Assembly: GCF_900115905.1 (NCBI RefSeq) | Contig: NZ_FOYD01000008.1 | Location: 1-64,000 of the forward strand | DNA length: 64,000 nt | Origin: Halopseudomonas formosensis | Lineage (GTDB): Bacteria; Pseudomonadota; Gammaproteobacteria; Pseudomonadales; Pseudomonadaceae | Reading direction: 5' to 3' | In this document: positions 36,301 through 46,138 of the stretch, in pieces | How the letters are laid out: each line of letters begins with the position of its first letter | Numbering within the stretch: position 1 is the first letter of the stretch | Position numbers and translations under genes: made by a program | The notes under the pieces: model-generated | What the model was told of the DNA's origin: nothing | The model's input: only the letters and a program-made list of their open reading frames with translations | Databases searched by the model: none

Positions 36301-38508
36301 TCAGAATCCTTCCAGCATGCGTTCTCTCGCCTTCTGGGATTTCTCGAGCGCATCGAACCAGTATTCATCGAGCAGCGGACCGATCTCGGTATCGACCACC
36401 TGACGGAACCATTCCCTGGCATCACTGATGGGAATGCCGAACGGAGGTGTGACATAGCTGTGTCCCACGCGAAACTGAGGCCCGAGACCGGCGTCGGCTG
36501 AAATCTCGCTGTTCAGGGCAATGAGACGCTTCTCGATTTCAACAAGGATTTCCGAATCAATGCCGCACTGGGACTGAACCCAATCGTGCCAGGGCTTGCC
36601 GAGCGTGGGCTCCAAATCGATGAAGGCAAAGCGGCGACGCAACGCCAGATCGACCAGAGCGAGGGAGCGGTCGGCAATATTCATCGTGCCGATGACATAG
36701 AGGTTGTCCGGGATGAAAACACGCTCTCCATCTGACCGTTTGTAGGAGAGCTCCAGAGCCTCGTTTGGCGTTCTCTTGTCGACCTCGAGGAGCGTCAGCA
36801 TTTCGCCGAAAATCTGTGCGGGATTTCCACGATTGATCTCTTCAATGACAACGACATGCCTTGACGTTGGATCTTTCGCGGCGGCCTTCATCATCTCCAC
36901 AAAAGGCCCATCAACCAGCGTGAGTTTGCCGTCTCCCACCGGCCGCCAGCCGCGAATAAAATCCTCGTAGGAAAGGTTCGGATGAAACTGCACCGCTCGG
37001 ACCTTGCTGTCGTCGCGCTGCCCCATCAAAGCGAAAGCCAATCTCTTGGCCAGCCAAGTCTTTCCGGTGCCCGGCGGACCTTGGAGGATCAGGTTTTTCT
37101 TGGTCCGAAGGCGCTCGAGAATCTTTTCGAGTTTTCCCCGGGCGATGAAACATCCATCCGTAAGGATGTCATCGACGGAGTACGGTTCGATGGGTGCGTC
37201 CGTGACCTCCGCCTCGGGTGTGGCATCCGCTTCGTCATCCTGCGCATCAGGGTCTGTGGCATTCGGGTGAGCAGATGTCCCACTATCCTTGAAAAGCCAG
37301 GCGGCAAGCGACAGCTCCGGGAATGAGTGGACGGGATAAGCATCCTCCTGAAAACGAGCCTCAAGGGTGTCCAGCACCGCCAGATAATCAGTGGCGTTGC
37401 AGCGGCCCTTGGGACCGTTCATACCAATCTGAATGTTGAGCTTCTTGCTGATGTAACGCTGGGACTGACCATCAAGGGTCGGGAAATTCCAGGGACGAAT
37501 CCAGTACAGTCCCATGGTAAGGTTCCATCCCACACCATAGCGCTGCGTCGCGTTGTCGTAGGCTGAGACAAATGCCGACCGCGCCTCCGCGTCATCCGAT
37601 TCCGCAAAAGCAATTGCCTGGGCGAAGGTCTCCCAGAGGATGTCAATGTCGTCTGGTTGGCGTTTGTTGTCGAACCCGAAAAACCATGACTTCTGGTTGT
37701 TGAGAATAGGAATCCCCTCAAAGGAATCCGGAACCGGCTCAGATACTCCAAGCAGGCTGGCAAGCTCGCTTGCAATAGCTTTGCGATTTGCATCGGTGAT
37801 CCCCCTGTTGAATATGCCCATGGCCGTAAATGGGCAGATGTCCTTCAGGGGACCAGAGGAACCATCCGCGAATTGATCCTGCAGGTTGGAGAGGCCATCC
37901 ACCTTCGAGGCAATAACGTGGATTCCGGCAATCAACTCATCCCGCCTATTCCGAAAGGTAAGGAGCTTGTCTGCTACCGCTTCGTAAAAGCGAGTCCAAT
38001 TGAAACGGCGCTTGTCGACAGCACTATCACCGAAGCGTTCACGCCAGTAAGGAGCATTGCGGAACCGGTTGATGTCTTGTGCCTTTTCCTCGAAAGTGAA
38101 TCCGATCAATGCATCTGTGGTCCAGTCCCCAGGTAAGACCCGCCAGACCGTGCTTCGATTGGTGTAGAAGTACCACTCACGCGGAGGATCGAAAGGTGTC
38201 CAATCAACCTTCAAGGTGCGGCCGTCGCCGAGGTTCTCTTTTACCGTGCCAATGGCTTTGATCGCCATGACGGAAACGGTTTGGCCTCGGTTATCAAAGG
38301 GGAGATCGTGCTTTCGCGTATAGGACGACTTGATCGCAATGCGATCCCCAACCTGGATGGACTTTACTGCGTCGAGGTATTTGTCCTGATACCCATTCTC
38401 CCAGATGCCTTCCTGTAAAAAACGGGGGGTCTGGTCATCAGTTCCGCCGTATGTGGCTCCGACAAACCAACAGGCTCGGGCTCCGGCTCCTTCAGGTTTT
38501 GAACTCAT
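36301..38508 (-). CDS. mcrB: McrB-like AAA+ GTPase with N-terminal EVE/PUA-like domain
   Basis: A 735-residue AAA+ protein. Walker A GPPGTGKT is at 477-484, Walker B VVVIEEINRGNPAQ lies near 550, and the sensor/arginine-finger region NIADRSLALVDLALRRRF follows, all typical of McrB, which hydrolyses GTP to translocate DNA for McrC. The first 140 residues (WFVGATYGG, GDRIAIKSSY) resemble an EVE/PUA-like modified-base reader rather than the E. coli McrB DNA-binding domain. Residues about 225-400 form a second recognition or linker region. Specificity is probably for a modified base other than, or in addition to, 5-methylcytosine. Confidence 0.9.
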   Translation of the reverse strand: MSSKPEGAGARACWFVGATYGGTDDQTPRFLQEGIWENGYQDKYLDAVKSIQVGDRIAIKSSYTRKHDLPFDNRGQTVSVMAIKAIGTVKENLGDGRTLKVDWTPFDPPREWYFYTNRSTVWRVLPGDWTTDALIGFTFEEKAQDINRFRNAPYWRERFGDSAVDKRRFNWTRFYEAVADKLLTFRNRRDELIAGIHVIASKVDGLSNLQDQFADGSSGPLKDICPFTAMGIFNRGITDANRKAIASELASLLGVSEPVPDSFEGIPILNNQKSWFFGFDNKRQPDDIDILWETFAQAIAFAESDDAEARSAFVSAYDNATQRYGVGWNLTMGLYWIRPWNFPTLDGQSQRYISKKLNIQIGMNGPKGRCNATDYLAVLDTLEARFQEDAYPVHSFPELSLAAWLFKDSGTSAHPNATDPDAQDDEADATPEAEVTDAPIEPYSVDDILTDGCFIARGKLEKILERLRTKKNLILQGPPGTGKTWLAKRLAFALMGQRDDSKVRAVQFHPNLSYEDFIRGWRPVGDGKLTLVDGPFVEMMKAAAKDPTSRHVVVIEEINRGNPAQIFGEMLTLLEVDKRTPNEALELSYKRSDGERVFIPDNLYVIGTMNIADRSLALVDLALRRRFAFIDLEPTLGKPWHDWVQSQCGIDSEILVEIEKRLIALNSEISADAGLGPQFRVGHSYVTPPFGIPISDAREWFRQVVDTEIGPLLDEYWFDALEKSQKARERMLEGF

Positions 38509-38524
38509 ATCCAGGTCTCCATAA

Positions 38525-38719
38525 TTATTTTCCTTCCCCGGTTAACAGAGCGTCCTCATCGATCTCGAACAGATCCGGTGTGGAGCGATGGACGCCGATG
38601 CCGTGTTCCATCAACAGCATCACGAGTTGCTCCCCGTTCATCAGGGCGATGGGAGTCTTGTCGGGCTGAGCTGCTTCCTTGATGGCTCCGGCACTGACTC
38701 TTCTGTCGTCATCAGGCAC
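38525..38719 (-). pseudogene. Remnant of an Mrr-like restriction endonuclease C-terminus
   Basis: This 64-codon frame contains RVSAGAIKEAAQPDKTPIAL followed by NGEQLVMLLMEHGIGV, the signature C-terminal end of Mrr-type restriction endonucleases. The nuclease core that should precede it is absent. It sits 16 bases upstream of mcrB, where mrr often lies in restriction islands. It begins inside, and out of frame with, the 129-codon ORF at 38641-39030, so a functional protein is unlikely. Confidence 0.65.
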
Positions 38720-39030
38720 AGAATTGAATTTTCCTCAGACAGTCCTCCGGAAAACAGGTCGCACCAGATCCTGATGGTTTTCCAAAGGTCAGTGCTCGCA
38801 TTGGTGAGACTGGCCTTCCGGGCAATGTGATGTTTAACCTGGATGACTTCGGTGGGGCTGCCGTCCTTTTCGAACACAACGTCGTCGAGAGTCTCGATTG
38901 CAACAGCGATATCCGGGTCAGACTTCAAACGTTTTAGAGATTCCAACAAGGCAAGACGGCACTGGTAGATATACCCGAGCAGAGATGCTGCCGCCGAATA
39001 TTGTGATCTGTCTTGCATGTCAGCCTCCAT
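38641..39030 (-). pseudogene. N-terminal remnant of an ABC-3C/dsDNA-defence-like gene, out-of-frame fusion to Mrr
   Basis: A 129-codon ORF starting 5 bases after the HerA-like gene. Residues about 10-110 (AASLLGYIYQCRLALLESL, IETLDDVVFEKDG, EVIQVKHHI, LWKTIRIWC) resemble the N-terminal part of large ABC-three-component-type defence proteins, from memory. After LMTTEES the sequence becomes the Mrr C-terminus in another frame. It probably reports a deletion that removed the rest of this gene and most of mrr. Alternatively it is one fused gene with a one-base loss. Confidence 0.55.
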
Positions 39031-39035
39031 TTTCC

Positions 39036-41018
39036 CTACAGCTTGAAGCTCTTCGAGAGAACCTTGCCTTCGATGGAAAATTTCAGTTCGCCATCTTCCT
39101 CAATGAACGCAACCGATTTGCCAGCATATCTCCGGTAAAGCTGGAATGTTCGTCCCTTGTAGGTGACGCTGCCATCATCCTCTACAAGGACGCTATCGCC
39201 CGGTGGCGGCGTGGAAGCAGGACTCGTCACCGGGCGTGTGTCGTTGAACGAAGGACCTTGGCTCGCACTCTTCTTTTCAGCGAGCAAGGTCATCAGGCCG
39301 CTGGGTTCGTGGCCTTTGCCAGCCTTGGGGCTGGGAGCCGCTTCTGCATACTCGGCAAGCTGCCTTTGGGCTTCCTGGAGGCGGCGATTGAATCCATCCG
39401 GGTCACGCAGGATGGATATCCAAAGGCGTGCTTTCTCGGAGTTGATGTCGTGATCGAGAATCTTTTCGAGCAGGTTGCAGGCTTGCCCGATAGCGTCCTT
39501 GGCATCGTTCCAAAGCGATTGGATTTCTTCCTGCTCGTCGGACTTGATGGTCTCCTCGAAGTCCTCGAAGTCCTCGGAGGCAATGTCTGTATTCAGTGAG
39601 CCTTCATAGGGAGCCAACCCCTTGGCTTTATAGCGGCGAAGCTGCTCCGGACTCATCGTGCAGTGATAGGTCAGCAGCCAGCGTTCCTTGATGAAATGGA
39701 CATCACCTTCCTTGTTCAGGAGCATGAACTCGCCTGTCTTGGGTCGTGCGAGCTTCTTTGCCAAGTCGGAAGGCGAAAATTCTGCGTCGGTTAAGCCCTC
39801 GCGAATTTTATCGCGATCTCGTTTTGTCTGCAGTTTGCCGACGATCCAAGTAGCACAATTCGAAAGCCCCTTATAGTCAATATCTCCAGGGTTTTGTGTT
39901 GCCAGGATACAACCGACACCAAAGGCACGTCCTTGCTTGACCAGTATATTCAGTGCAGGTTTGCAAGTAGATGTATAAGGGTGAGTCGGATAGAAAGCTG
40001 TCTTTCCACCACCACCGCCGATCTCATCCAGGAAGAACAAAAGACGCGGCTTGTTTCCACCGGGAGCGCTACCTTGCTTACGCATCCACGCGTTAATTGC
40101 AAAGGCAATCTGGGCAACAACAAAGCTCTGATCTTCAAAGTCCGTGATGTGAGCGAGGCTGATAACGCTGATCTGCGTCTTACCGTCAACGCGGTTGGCT
40201 CCCACCAGCTTCTCAATGCTCATCTCCTCGCCCCGGACCCAGTTAGCGGCCGCGCCGACGAGCTGCCCGTTTACCGCCTGTGCAAGCTTTTGACGTCGTT
40301 TCTCGGGGATATGGTCATCGATTGCCAGCACGCCAATGGTGGCGAAGGGAGGTTCCAAAATCATAGAGACCAATTGCCCAAGACCTGCCTCGCCAGTCAG
40401 ATCAACCCCCGTGCGCCAGGCGTGCTCGATAAGAGCGGTAACAAAATCCGTTTCCCGGTCCCGCTGTCCCGAGGGAATCACCCGGCGTACCAGTGCTTCC
40501 GCCATGCTGGTCACCATAACCGAAGCCGTATCCGGGTCCTCGTCAAATAACTTATTGATGTCCGGCGGCGGGGAAGAAATGAGCGGAATGGATACCCGAC
40601 GGCCGAGCTCGCTGCGGGGAGTGAAAATTTCAACGGCGACCTGGTTGGCAAACTCCCGCACGTTGGTTTCGGCAAGCCCCCAATCCCATAGCCTTTTCCG
40701 GAAGGTGTTGGCTTCTGCCAGGGCGGCGCGGCCAAGCGTTGATTTGTCTTCCACCTCGACCCATGGCGCAACAGCCTGGGCTGTCAGTTCTCCGAAAGCA
40801 AGCGCCAAGGAAGACAAATCACCCTTGAGATCCACGATAATCGAGGGAACCCCCTTAAGGGCTGCTTCCTCAATGATGGCTTTGCCCATTACCGTTTTAC
40901 CGGAGCCTGAGCCGCCACAAATAAAGGTGTGAGTAATCAGATCACTCAGCTTGTGGCGGTACAGCTCTCCCGGCATCCCATTGAGATCGAGATGTTTTCC
41001 TATGTAAAGATCAGCCAT
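39036..41018 (-). CDS. HerA-like (DUF853/YjgR-type) ATPase of the BREX-like operon
   Basis: A 660-residue FtsK/HerA-superfamily ATPase. Walker A GGSGSGKT is at 35-42, and Walker B LLFFLDEIGGGGG lies near residue 330. The GDIDYKGLSNCATWIVGKL block is typical of HerA hexamers that pump DNA. The C-terminal tail (about 590-660) holds a small beta-rich domain. The start overlaps the methylase stop by 8 bases, so it is the last intact gene of the operon. In canonical BREX loci this place is filled by helicases such as BrxHI/BrxHII or by BrxL, so a HerA motor here is unusual. Confidence 0.85.
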   Translation of the reverse strand: MADLYIGKHLDLNGMPGELYRHKLSDLITHTFICGGSGSGKTVMGKAIIEEAALKGVPSIIVDLKGDLSSLALAFGELTAQAVAPWVEVEDKSTLGRAALAEANTFRKRLWDWGLAETNVREFANQVAVEIFTPRSELGRRVSIPLISSPPPDINKLFDEDPDTASVMVTSMAEALVRRVIPSGQRDRETDFVTALIEHAWRTGVDLTGEAGLGQLVSMILEPPFATIGVLAIDDHIPEKRRQKLAQAVNGQLVGAAANWVRGEEMSIEKLVGANRVDGKTQISVISLAHITDFEDQSFVVAQIAFAINAWMRKQGSAPGGNKPRLLFFLDEIGGGGGKTAFYPTHPYTSTCKPALNILVKQGRAFGVGCILATQNPGDIDYKGLSNCATWIVGKLQTKRDRDKIREGLTDAEFSPSDLAKKLARPKTGEFMLLNKEGDVHFIKERWLLTYHCTMSPEQLRRYKAKGLAPYEGSLNTDIASEDFEDFEETIKSDEQEEIQSLWNDAKDAIGQACNLLEKILDHDINSEKARLWISILRDPDGFNRRLQEAQRQLAEYAEAAPSPKAGKGHEPSGLMTLLAEKKSASQGPSFNDTRPVTSPASTPPPGDSVLVEDDGSVTYKGRTFQLYRRYAGKSVAFIEEDGELKFSIEGKVLSKSFKL

Positions 41019-43653
41019 TATCTTTACCTGTTTCTACGGCATTAAGGTTCATGTCCTTAAAGTCATTTGCTCGCTGCAAAAATCCTAAGACGTTAGCAAC
41101 CTCAGATAGACGTCTTACTTCAGCAACTAGCGCCTTTATGCTATTCACTCGTGAAAGGTACAACAAACGACCATCCACTGAATCAATTACTGGTATTTGT
41201 ATTTGTCCAAAGTCATCCTCATGAATCCTGTTGCGGCTTTGCTTACTTGAGCCAGTGCAAAGCTTGTTGATATCAGACCATATTGAAGGAGTCTGCAGGA
41301 TGCTCCCTATATAATCAGTACCAATCTCCGTAGCGGCTGTATACATAGGGAATTCATTTGACGCTACTGCTTCGTGACAATCTGAATCTATTACGGCAAT
41401 TGATCCTTTCCACGCAAAGAGGCGACTGACAATTAAATCACTAAGCTCTGCTTTGAATAGTTTTCCTGCCTTTATTGACCTCCCGCTTTTTATGTCTTTT
41501 ATGTATGCACCTTCGCCATACCATTTCACTCCGATCAGTCTGTATTCCAAATTGTCATCAACAATTATGGGCCGGGACACTGATGTTAGCAGACGATTTA
41601 ATGGCTCCAGAGCGATCCCGGAAGAGTAGTCCAGTACAATGCTTTCCATTTCCTGGTAGGCCTTAGCAATACTAGATGAAAGTGTCCTTATTTCTTCTAA
41701 TGCTGTGTCAAGGCTGGAATTCACAAGTGAAAGGGACTTGATATGATCATTAGAAAGGACATCAAAAGCATCGCCTTTCCAAAACGCATCAACATCAAGT
41801 CTTGATGTAAGGTCAGTGGATGAAGGAGATATCAAGAAACCGGTTCGGTTTGAGCCGGATAAGCTTTTCTCCTTTTTAAACAGCCGGTATCGATCAACAA
41901 TCTGGGGAAGTTCTGAGCCATCACATGGCTCCCCGTTTGGTTTCCGCCCGACATTGCTAGCCTTAGCCATGAAAGTCTTTTCTTGAATATCTCCCGGCTT
42001 TTTCTTTCGAAGAACTACTATCGAAGTCGGAATCTGTGCCGCCGTTGACATAAAGGTTTCAATTGGCAGAGAAATTACAGCGTCGATCAATGCGTTTTCT
42101 CGTATGTATTCCCTCACGGCAGCGCCGGTCTTTGTCGAGAGAATCCCATCTGGCAGTATAATTAATAACTTCCCACCCGGCTTAAGAACTCGGAGATAGT
42201 GTTCAATGAACAGGACCTCGCTGTCCTGGCTGTTTTTCGGCCGTTTTTCCGGTGGGCGGCCCTTGGACTTGAAGACCTTGACCTCATGTCCGAACTGATA
42301 GTCCAGCAGGATGCCCTGGGTCTTGACGGACTTGCCGAATGGCGGGTTAGTCAGTATGAGATCGATGCTGTCCGGTCCTATGCAGTGTTTTTTCTTGCCA
42401 TCGCCGAAGTCGACCTCGTATTCAATTAACGGCTTCAAGCCGCCGTACTCCTCGTTGTAGAGGTAGTTCTGGTGAAGCCACTGAGCGTTCTGCGCGTTGA
42501 CGGCATGAACGATCATGTTCAGTTTTCCAAGGCGAGCCGCTTTCTCTTCAATCTCGCACGCGAAAAAGGTTTCCTGGCCGAGGCGCTTTAGGAGTTGATC
42601 TTTCTTGCGTGGCTCCATGCCGTTGGAGAGTGCGTGCTTGTACACGTCCTCGTAAGTGGCGATCAGAAAACCACCTGACCCTGCGCATGCATCGAGAAAG
42701 CGCTCGCTTTTTTCGATGTCCAAGGCCGGACCGTCTGGATTGTCCCGGGCAAGGTCCAGCATAAAGGCGACGATTTCTCGTGGTGTAAAGAACTGACCGA
42801 GGTCTTTACCCTTGAAGGTATCAGACAGCATGATTTCGAAGGCACGACCAAGCACATCGCCTTGGGTGTCTTTCAGGTTGATCCCTTCAAGACGTGCAAT
42901 GACCCTTTCAATGGTGGCCGCCTTGCTGAGCACTCGCTCATTCTCGTCAGTAAAGACTTCGGGGTGGTGTCCCTTCAGGTCATCGAACAGGTTGTTGATG
43001 AAGTTCTGTGCAGCCTTGTCGCCCATGTGTTTGTTTTGCTCGCAATACGACTTCAGCTTGGCGGTGGTAAAGCTTCCGCTGGGTTTTGCGTCTTCATTGA
43101 GCTTGATAAACAGGAAGCGCGTGAACTCGTCGAATATCCAGTCGTTGCGCTTGTTCTCGATATCCCAGATGTCCTGCCAGCAGCCTTTCATGAGCTGCAC
43201 AAAGCGGGAGAGGCTGTTTTCCGTATGGAGGGTTTTCTGCGCCCACTGCTGCAGGCCCTTGACTACGTCTGGTTTGAGTTCACGTACCATGTCCTCCGCA
43301 TCGCGAACATCGTCCCAGTCCTGCATCTCGTCATGAATCTCATTGCCTTTTTCGACGAGATAGATGCGTAAATGGCCTGCCACCTCGATGACGCAATAGG
43401 CTGCCGGACCATTGGGCATAAGAATGCTAAGCGCTTTGTACCGGTTAGCCTCGGATTCACTTAGCGTTGCCGAGCCTTCATGCTTGAAGGCGGCATAGCA
43501 ATTGCCGACGCTGGTTGACACCAGAAACGCGGCTTTCTCGTCCAGCCCTTCAACCGTTGTGGCAACGCCAGAACCATCACCGTCATTGATCTGGTGAGCT
43601 TTAAAGCCAAGATCTGATATTAGAAACTCTTTGAAATTTTCTAAAGTTGCCAT
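41011..43653 (-). CDS. N6-adenine DNA methyltransferase with fused HsdS-like target-recognition domain
   Basis: An 880-residue protein. Its N-terminal 150 residues may be a regulatory or nuclease-derived domain. An HsdM-type helical and catalytic domain follows, with SAM motif DACAGSGGFL at 321-330 and catalytic NPPF at 436-439. Residues about 690-850 form a type I specificity-subunit-like recognition domain (RLIGVKWYGEG, then SRLFAWKGSIAVI and SNEFPMY). It should methylate adenine in a specific site and mark self DNA. No HsdR or separate HsdS is present, so in this operon it takes the place of PglX. The recognition region is AT-richer than its neighbours, as is common for swapped specificity domains. 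Confidence 0.9.
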   Translation of the reverse strand: MATLENFKEFLISDLGFKAHQINDGDGSGVATTVEGLDEKAAFLVSTSVGNCYAAFKHEGSATLSESEANRYKALSILMPNGPAAYCVIEVAGHLRIYLVEKGNEIHDEMQDWDDVRDAEDMVRELKPDVVKGLQQWAQKTLHTENSLSRFVQLMKGCWQDIWDIENKRNDWIFDEFTRFLFIKLNEDAKPSGSFTTAKLKSYCEQNKHMGDKAAQNFINNLFDDLKGHHPEVFTDENERVLSKAATIERVIARLEGINLKDTQGDVLGRAFEIMLSDTFKGKDLGQFFTPREIVAFMLDLARDNPDGPALDIEKSERFLDACAGSGGFLIATYEDVYKHALSNGMEPRKKDQLLKRLGQETFFACEIEEKAARLGKLNMIVHAVNAQNAQWLHQNYLYNEEYGGLKPLIEYEVDFGDGKKKHCIGPDSIDLILTNPPFGKSVKTQGILLDYQFGHEVKVFKSKGRPPEKRPKNSQDSEVLFIEHYLRVLKPGGKLLIILPDGILSTKTGAAVREYIRENALIDAVISLPIETFMSTAAQIPTSIVVLRKKKPGDIQEKTFMAKASNVGRKPNGEPCDGSELPQIVDRYRLFKKEKSLSGSNRTGFLISPSSTDLTSRLDVDAFWKGDAFDVLSNDHIKSLSLVNSSLDTALEEIRTLSSSIAKAYQEMESIVLDYSSGIALEPLNRLLTSVSRPIIVDDNLEYRLIGVKWYGEGAYIKDIKSGRSIKAGKLFKAELSDLIVSRLFAWKGSIAVIDSDCHEAVASNEFPMYTAATEIGTDYIGSILQTPSIWSDINKLCTGSSKQSRNRIHEDDFGQIQIPVIDSVDGRLLYLSRVNSIKALVAEVRRLSEVANVLGFLQRANDFKDMNLNAVETGKDNG

Positions 43654-43660
43654 GCAATGA

Positions 43661-46135
43661 TTAACCTTTTGAAATATATACTGCGACAGGAACTACCGTT
43701 TCCTCTGGTGTAAGGCCTCCATGGTCATTGCCCTGAACGTTGTATGGGTTATTGGTTGCCACTCGACCCGGGCCTGGCCACCCATAACTGTCATGATCGA
43801 TAAGCAGCTCAACGGTATCGATATTGCTGGGCAGTCCAACATCAGATGAAGCCACTCTTTTGACAGAGTCCGGACCGTCACGGGAAACACTCGAAGTCAT
43901 ATATTCAAGGCAGCGATTGTGAATTATCACCTCTCTACCTGGATTTTTCGGTTTGAGGTCGTCAATCACATATTGTTTGTTGTACCAGGTAAAGCCGTGA
44001 TCGGCGGTAATCACTACCGCCGTCTTTTCCTGAGCAGCAATACGTCGCAAATGAGGCAAAGCAACCTCTTTGACGTAGGCGAGCATAATTTCTTGCAGGC
44101 TGGTCATGCCTTTCTGAAGCAGCCGATCCTGCAAATTGAAGACTATTGATTTAAAGCGAAGTGGCGACTCGATTAGCTGTCTTACCTTTTTGTTTAAAGT
44201 ATCCGGGTTTGCGTCTTTTTCGTTGTAACAGACATAACCTTTGTTTTTGTCCCACCAAGAAGTTGGATTTAAGCCCATATTGGTGAGTGCCTTTTCAGCC
44301 AAATCAGGCTCACTGCGGCCGTTAGGCCATGTGCGGAATTCAAACGGGGCAGCGCCAGCAAAAATGGCTTGTCGGCAATATTCGGTAATGCTGGGCAGAT
44401 AAGTGCAGGCGCGGAACTCAGGCCCCAGCGACTGGTAAGGGCGAAACAGCTCGCGCCCCGGCATCATCAGGAAGCGGTCACGCAGCAACGTCCAGTTGGC
44501 CACGCTCATTCCATCAAAGACCAGCAGATAAACCTGCTTGATCTCCGAATCCTGCAGCAATGGCTTAACCGCAGACTCCATGACATCGCTGTTCAGCCAC
44601 GGCCTGCAGGTTCCTGCCGCGAACTTGCGCTCGTTCAGCCACTTCGGCAGGCCACGGTTCGGCTGTACATAGAAATCCGCCCAAGCGATGCGAATGGAAT
44701 CGCAGGCCTTTTTCGCCCGCTGAGTGATACGAAAGACATTGACCTTTTCCGGCAATTGGTTAGATCGCCGTTCCGCCTCCAGCGCCATTGTGGAGAGCGG
44801 CAGATACACTGAATCCACCAGCGCCAGCCAGGCCTTCCAATCCAGGCTGGCGAGATTCTTCACCGCCGCCTCGGCCTTGTCCGTAAGCCGGTGAATCGTG
44901 ACCATCGCTTCCAACAGCGACACGTGGTCCTCGTACTGCTCGCGAGCCTGATGTCGGCGCAGGGCTTCCAGGAGTTCTTCCCATTCCAGGGCATCCGGTG
45001 TTTCCAACGCATCGGTCAGTTTGCAGGGAGCCTTTTCAAGCGGAAGCGTATCGGCCCGTTCTCCGTTGACCACCACATCGAGCAACGCGTGCAGGGTGAC
45101 CGCCAGCCCCTGGGCAAGGATGCCACCGTCGGCCTCCAGAACCTGGATGAGCTGATTCAGCAGGCGCTCCGAGCCTTTGCCGCCAACGCCCTTGACCACT
45201 GTCGCAAGGGACTCGGTGACGGCACTGGGGTGCTTCGGAAAGACTTCGTGCTGCAAGTAATGCAGCGCCTGTTTGCAGGGCGCATCGTCTTTGAGGGTGA
45301 TGCGGCGGCCCCATTCGGCAAGACCATGCAGGCTTTGCCCGTCCTTGAGCACGTCAACAAATAGGTCGCCCAGTTCGCTGCCATCGAGGAAGGTACGCAT
45401 CCGGTCCGGCGAGAGCATCTTCCAGCCATCCAGAATGGAGGCGAGCAGGCAGATTGGCAGCACCGGCGGCGGGTCGTTTTCCAGCACGGCGGCTTCGACC
45501 AGAGCGAAACGCGGCCCATCGAGCCAGGTGCGAACCACGTCCAGAAACTCCTGTTCCAGCGCCCGGCGTTCATCCGCATCGACCGAGCTCAGCACCTCGC
45601 GTACCCGTGCCAGCGCATTCTCGTACCAAAGCTTGTCGAGAATCCGATCCGGCTCCCAGCCTGCAGATAACACGCTGGGATCGTTCAGCAGCGAGGCGAG
45701 CACCACGCGCTCCAGACTGTAAGCGCCGAGCTGCGGCAGGTACGGGGCCAGGTTCCAGAATGCGGGGATGGGAAGCCGGTCAAGCAAGGCCCGGGGATTC
45801 TGCACGCCAAGCGCCTTGGCTATGTCGCAACCTGTTACGGTGCGGGGCGACACGCTGGAGCGGGCCTGCAAGTCCGGCAGATGATCCGGCTGAAGCTGCT
45901 GGCGCGAAATGATGATACGAGCGGGTGGATTCGGTTGCTGACGCTCGGGTTCGGTATGGCGGCGCAATCCAAACTCATTGGCGCAGACATGGACGGGAAT
46001 CGCTTGGCCATCGACCAGCAGTTCGGCGGGAGCTTCGGCAAAATAGCCGCGAACGTCATTCACCAGCAGATAGGGCAACTTCTGCTTTTCACGGCTGCGC
46101 CACATGCCAGCCAGGGCTTGTTCCATGGCATTCAT
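43661..46135 (-). CDS. pglZ: PglZ-domain alkaline-phosphatase-superfamily protein
   Basis: An 824-residue protein whose C-terminal part is a PglZ domain. A metal-binding Asp is D541 in LLVFDGMS, and the second metal site is in VVITADHGFTW near residue 720. PglZ is the shared hallmark of BREX and Pgl phage-exclusion systems; it acts as a nuclease or phosphodiesterase in some studied members. The N-terminal 500 residues are helical with few recognisable motifs. It lies 3 bases after the BrxC-like ATPase and 7 bases before the methylase, in one operon. Confidence 0.88.
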   Translation of the reverse strand: MNAMEQALAGMWRSREKQKLPYLLVNDVRGYFAEAPAELLVDGQAIPVHVCANEFGLRRHTEPERQQPNPPARIIISRQQLQPDHLPDLQARSSVSPRTVTGCDIAKALGVQNPRALLDRLPIPAFWNLAPYLPQLGAYSLERVVLASLLNDPSVLSAGWEPDRILDKLWYENALARVREVLSSVDADERRALEQEFLDVVRTWLDGPRFALVEAAVLENDPPPVLPICLLASILDGWKMLSPDRMRTFLDGSELGDLFVDVLKDGQSLHGLAEWGRRITLKDDAPCKQALHYLQHEVFPKHPSAVTESLATVVKGVGGKGSERLLNQLIQVLEADGGILAQGLAVTLHALLDVVVNGERADTLPLEKAPCKLTDALETPDALEWEELLEALRRHQAREQYEDHVSLLEAMVTIHRLTDKAEAAVKNLASLDWKAWLALVDSVYLPLSTMALEAERRSNQLPEKVNVFRITQRAKKACDSIRIAWADFYVQPNRGLPKWLNERKFAAGTCRPWLNSDVMESAVKPLLQDSEIKQVYLLVFDGMSVANWTLLRDRFLMMPGRELFRPYQSLGPEFRACTYLPSITEYCRQAIFAGAAPFEFRTWPNGRSEPDLAEKALTNMGLNPTSWWDKNKGYVCYNEKDANPDTLNKKVRQLIESPLRFKSIVFNLQDRLLQKGMTSLQEIMLAYVKEVALPHLRRIAAQEKTAVVITADHGFTWYNKQYVIDDLKPKNPGREVIIHNRCLEYMTSSVSRDGPDSVKRVASSDVGLPSNIDTVELLIDHDSYGWPGPGRVATNNPYNVQGNDHGGLTPEETVVPVAVYISKG

Positions 46136-46138
46136 AGG

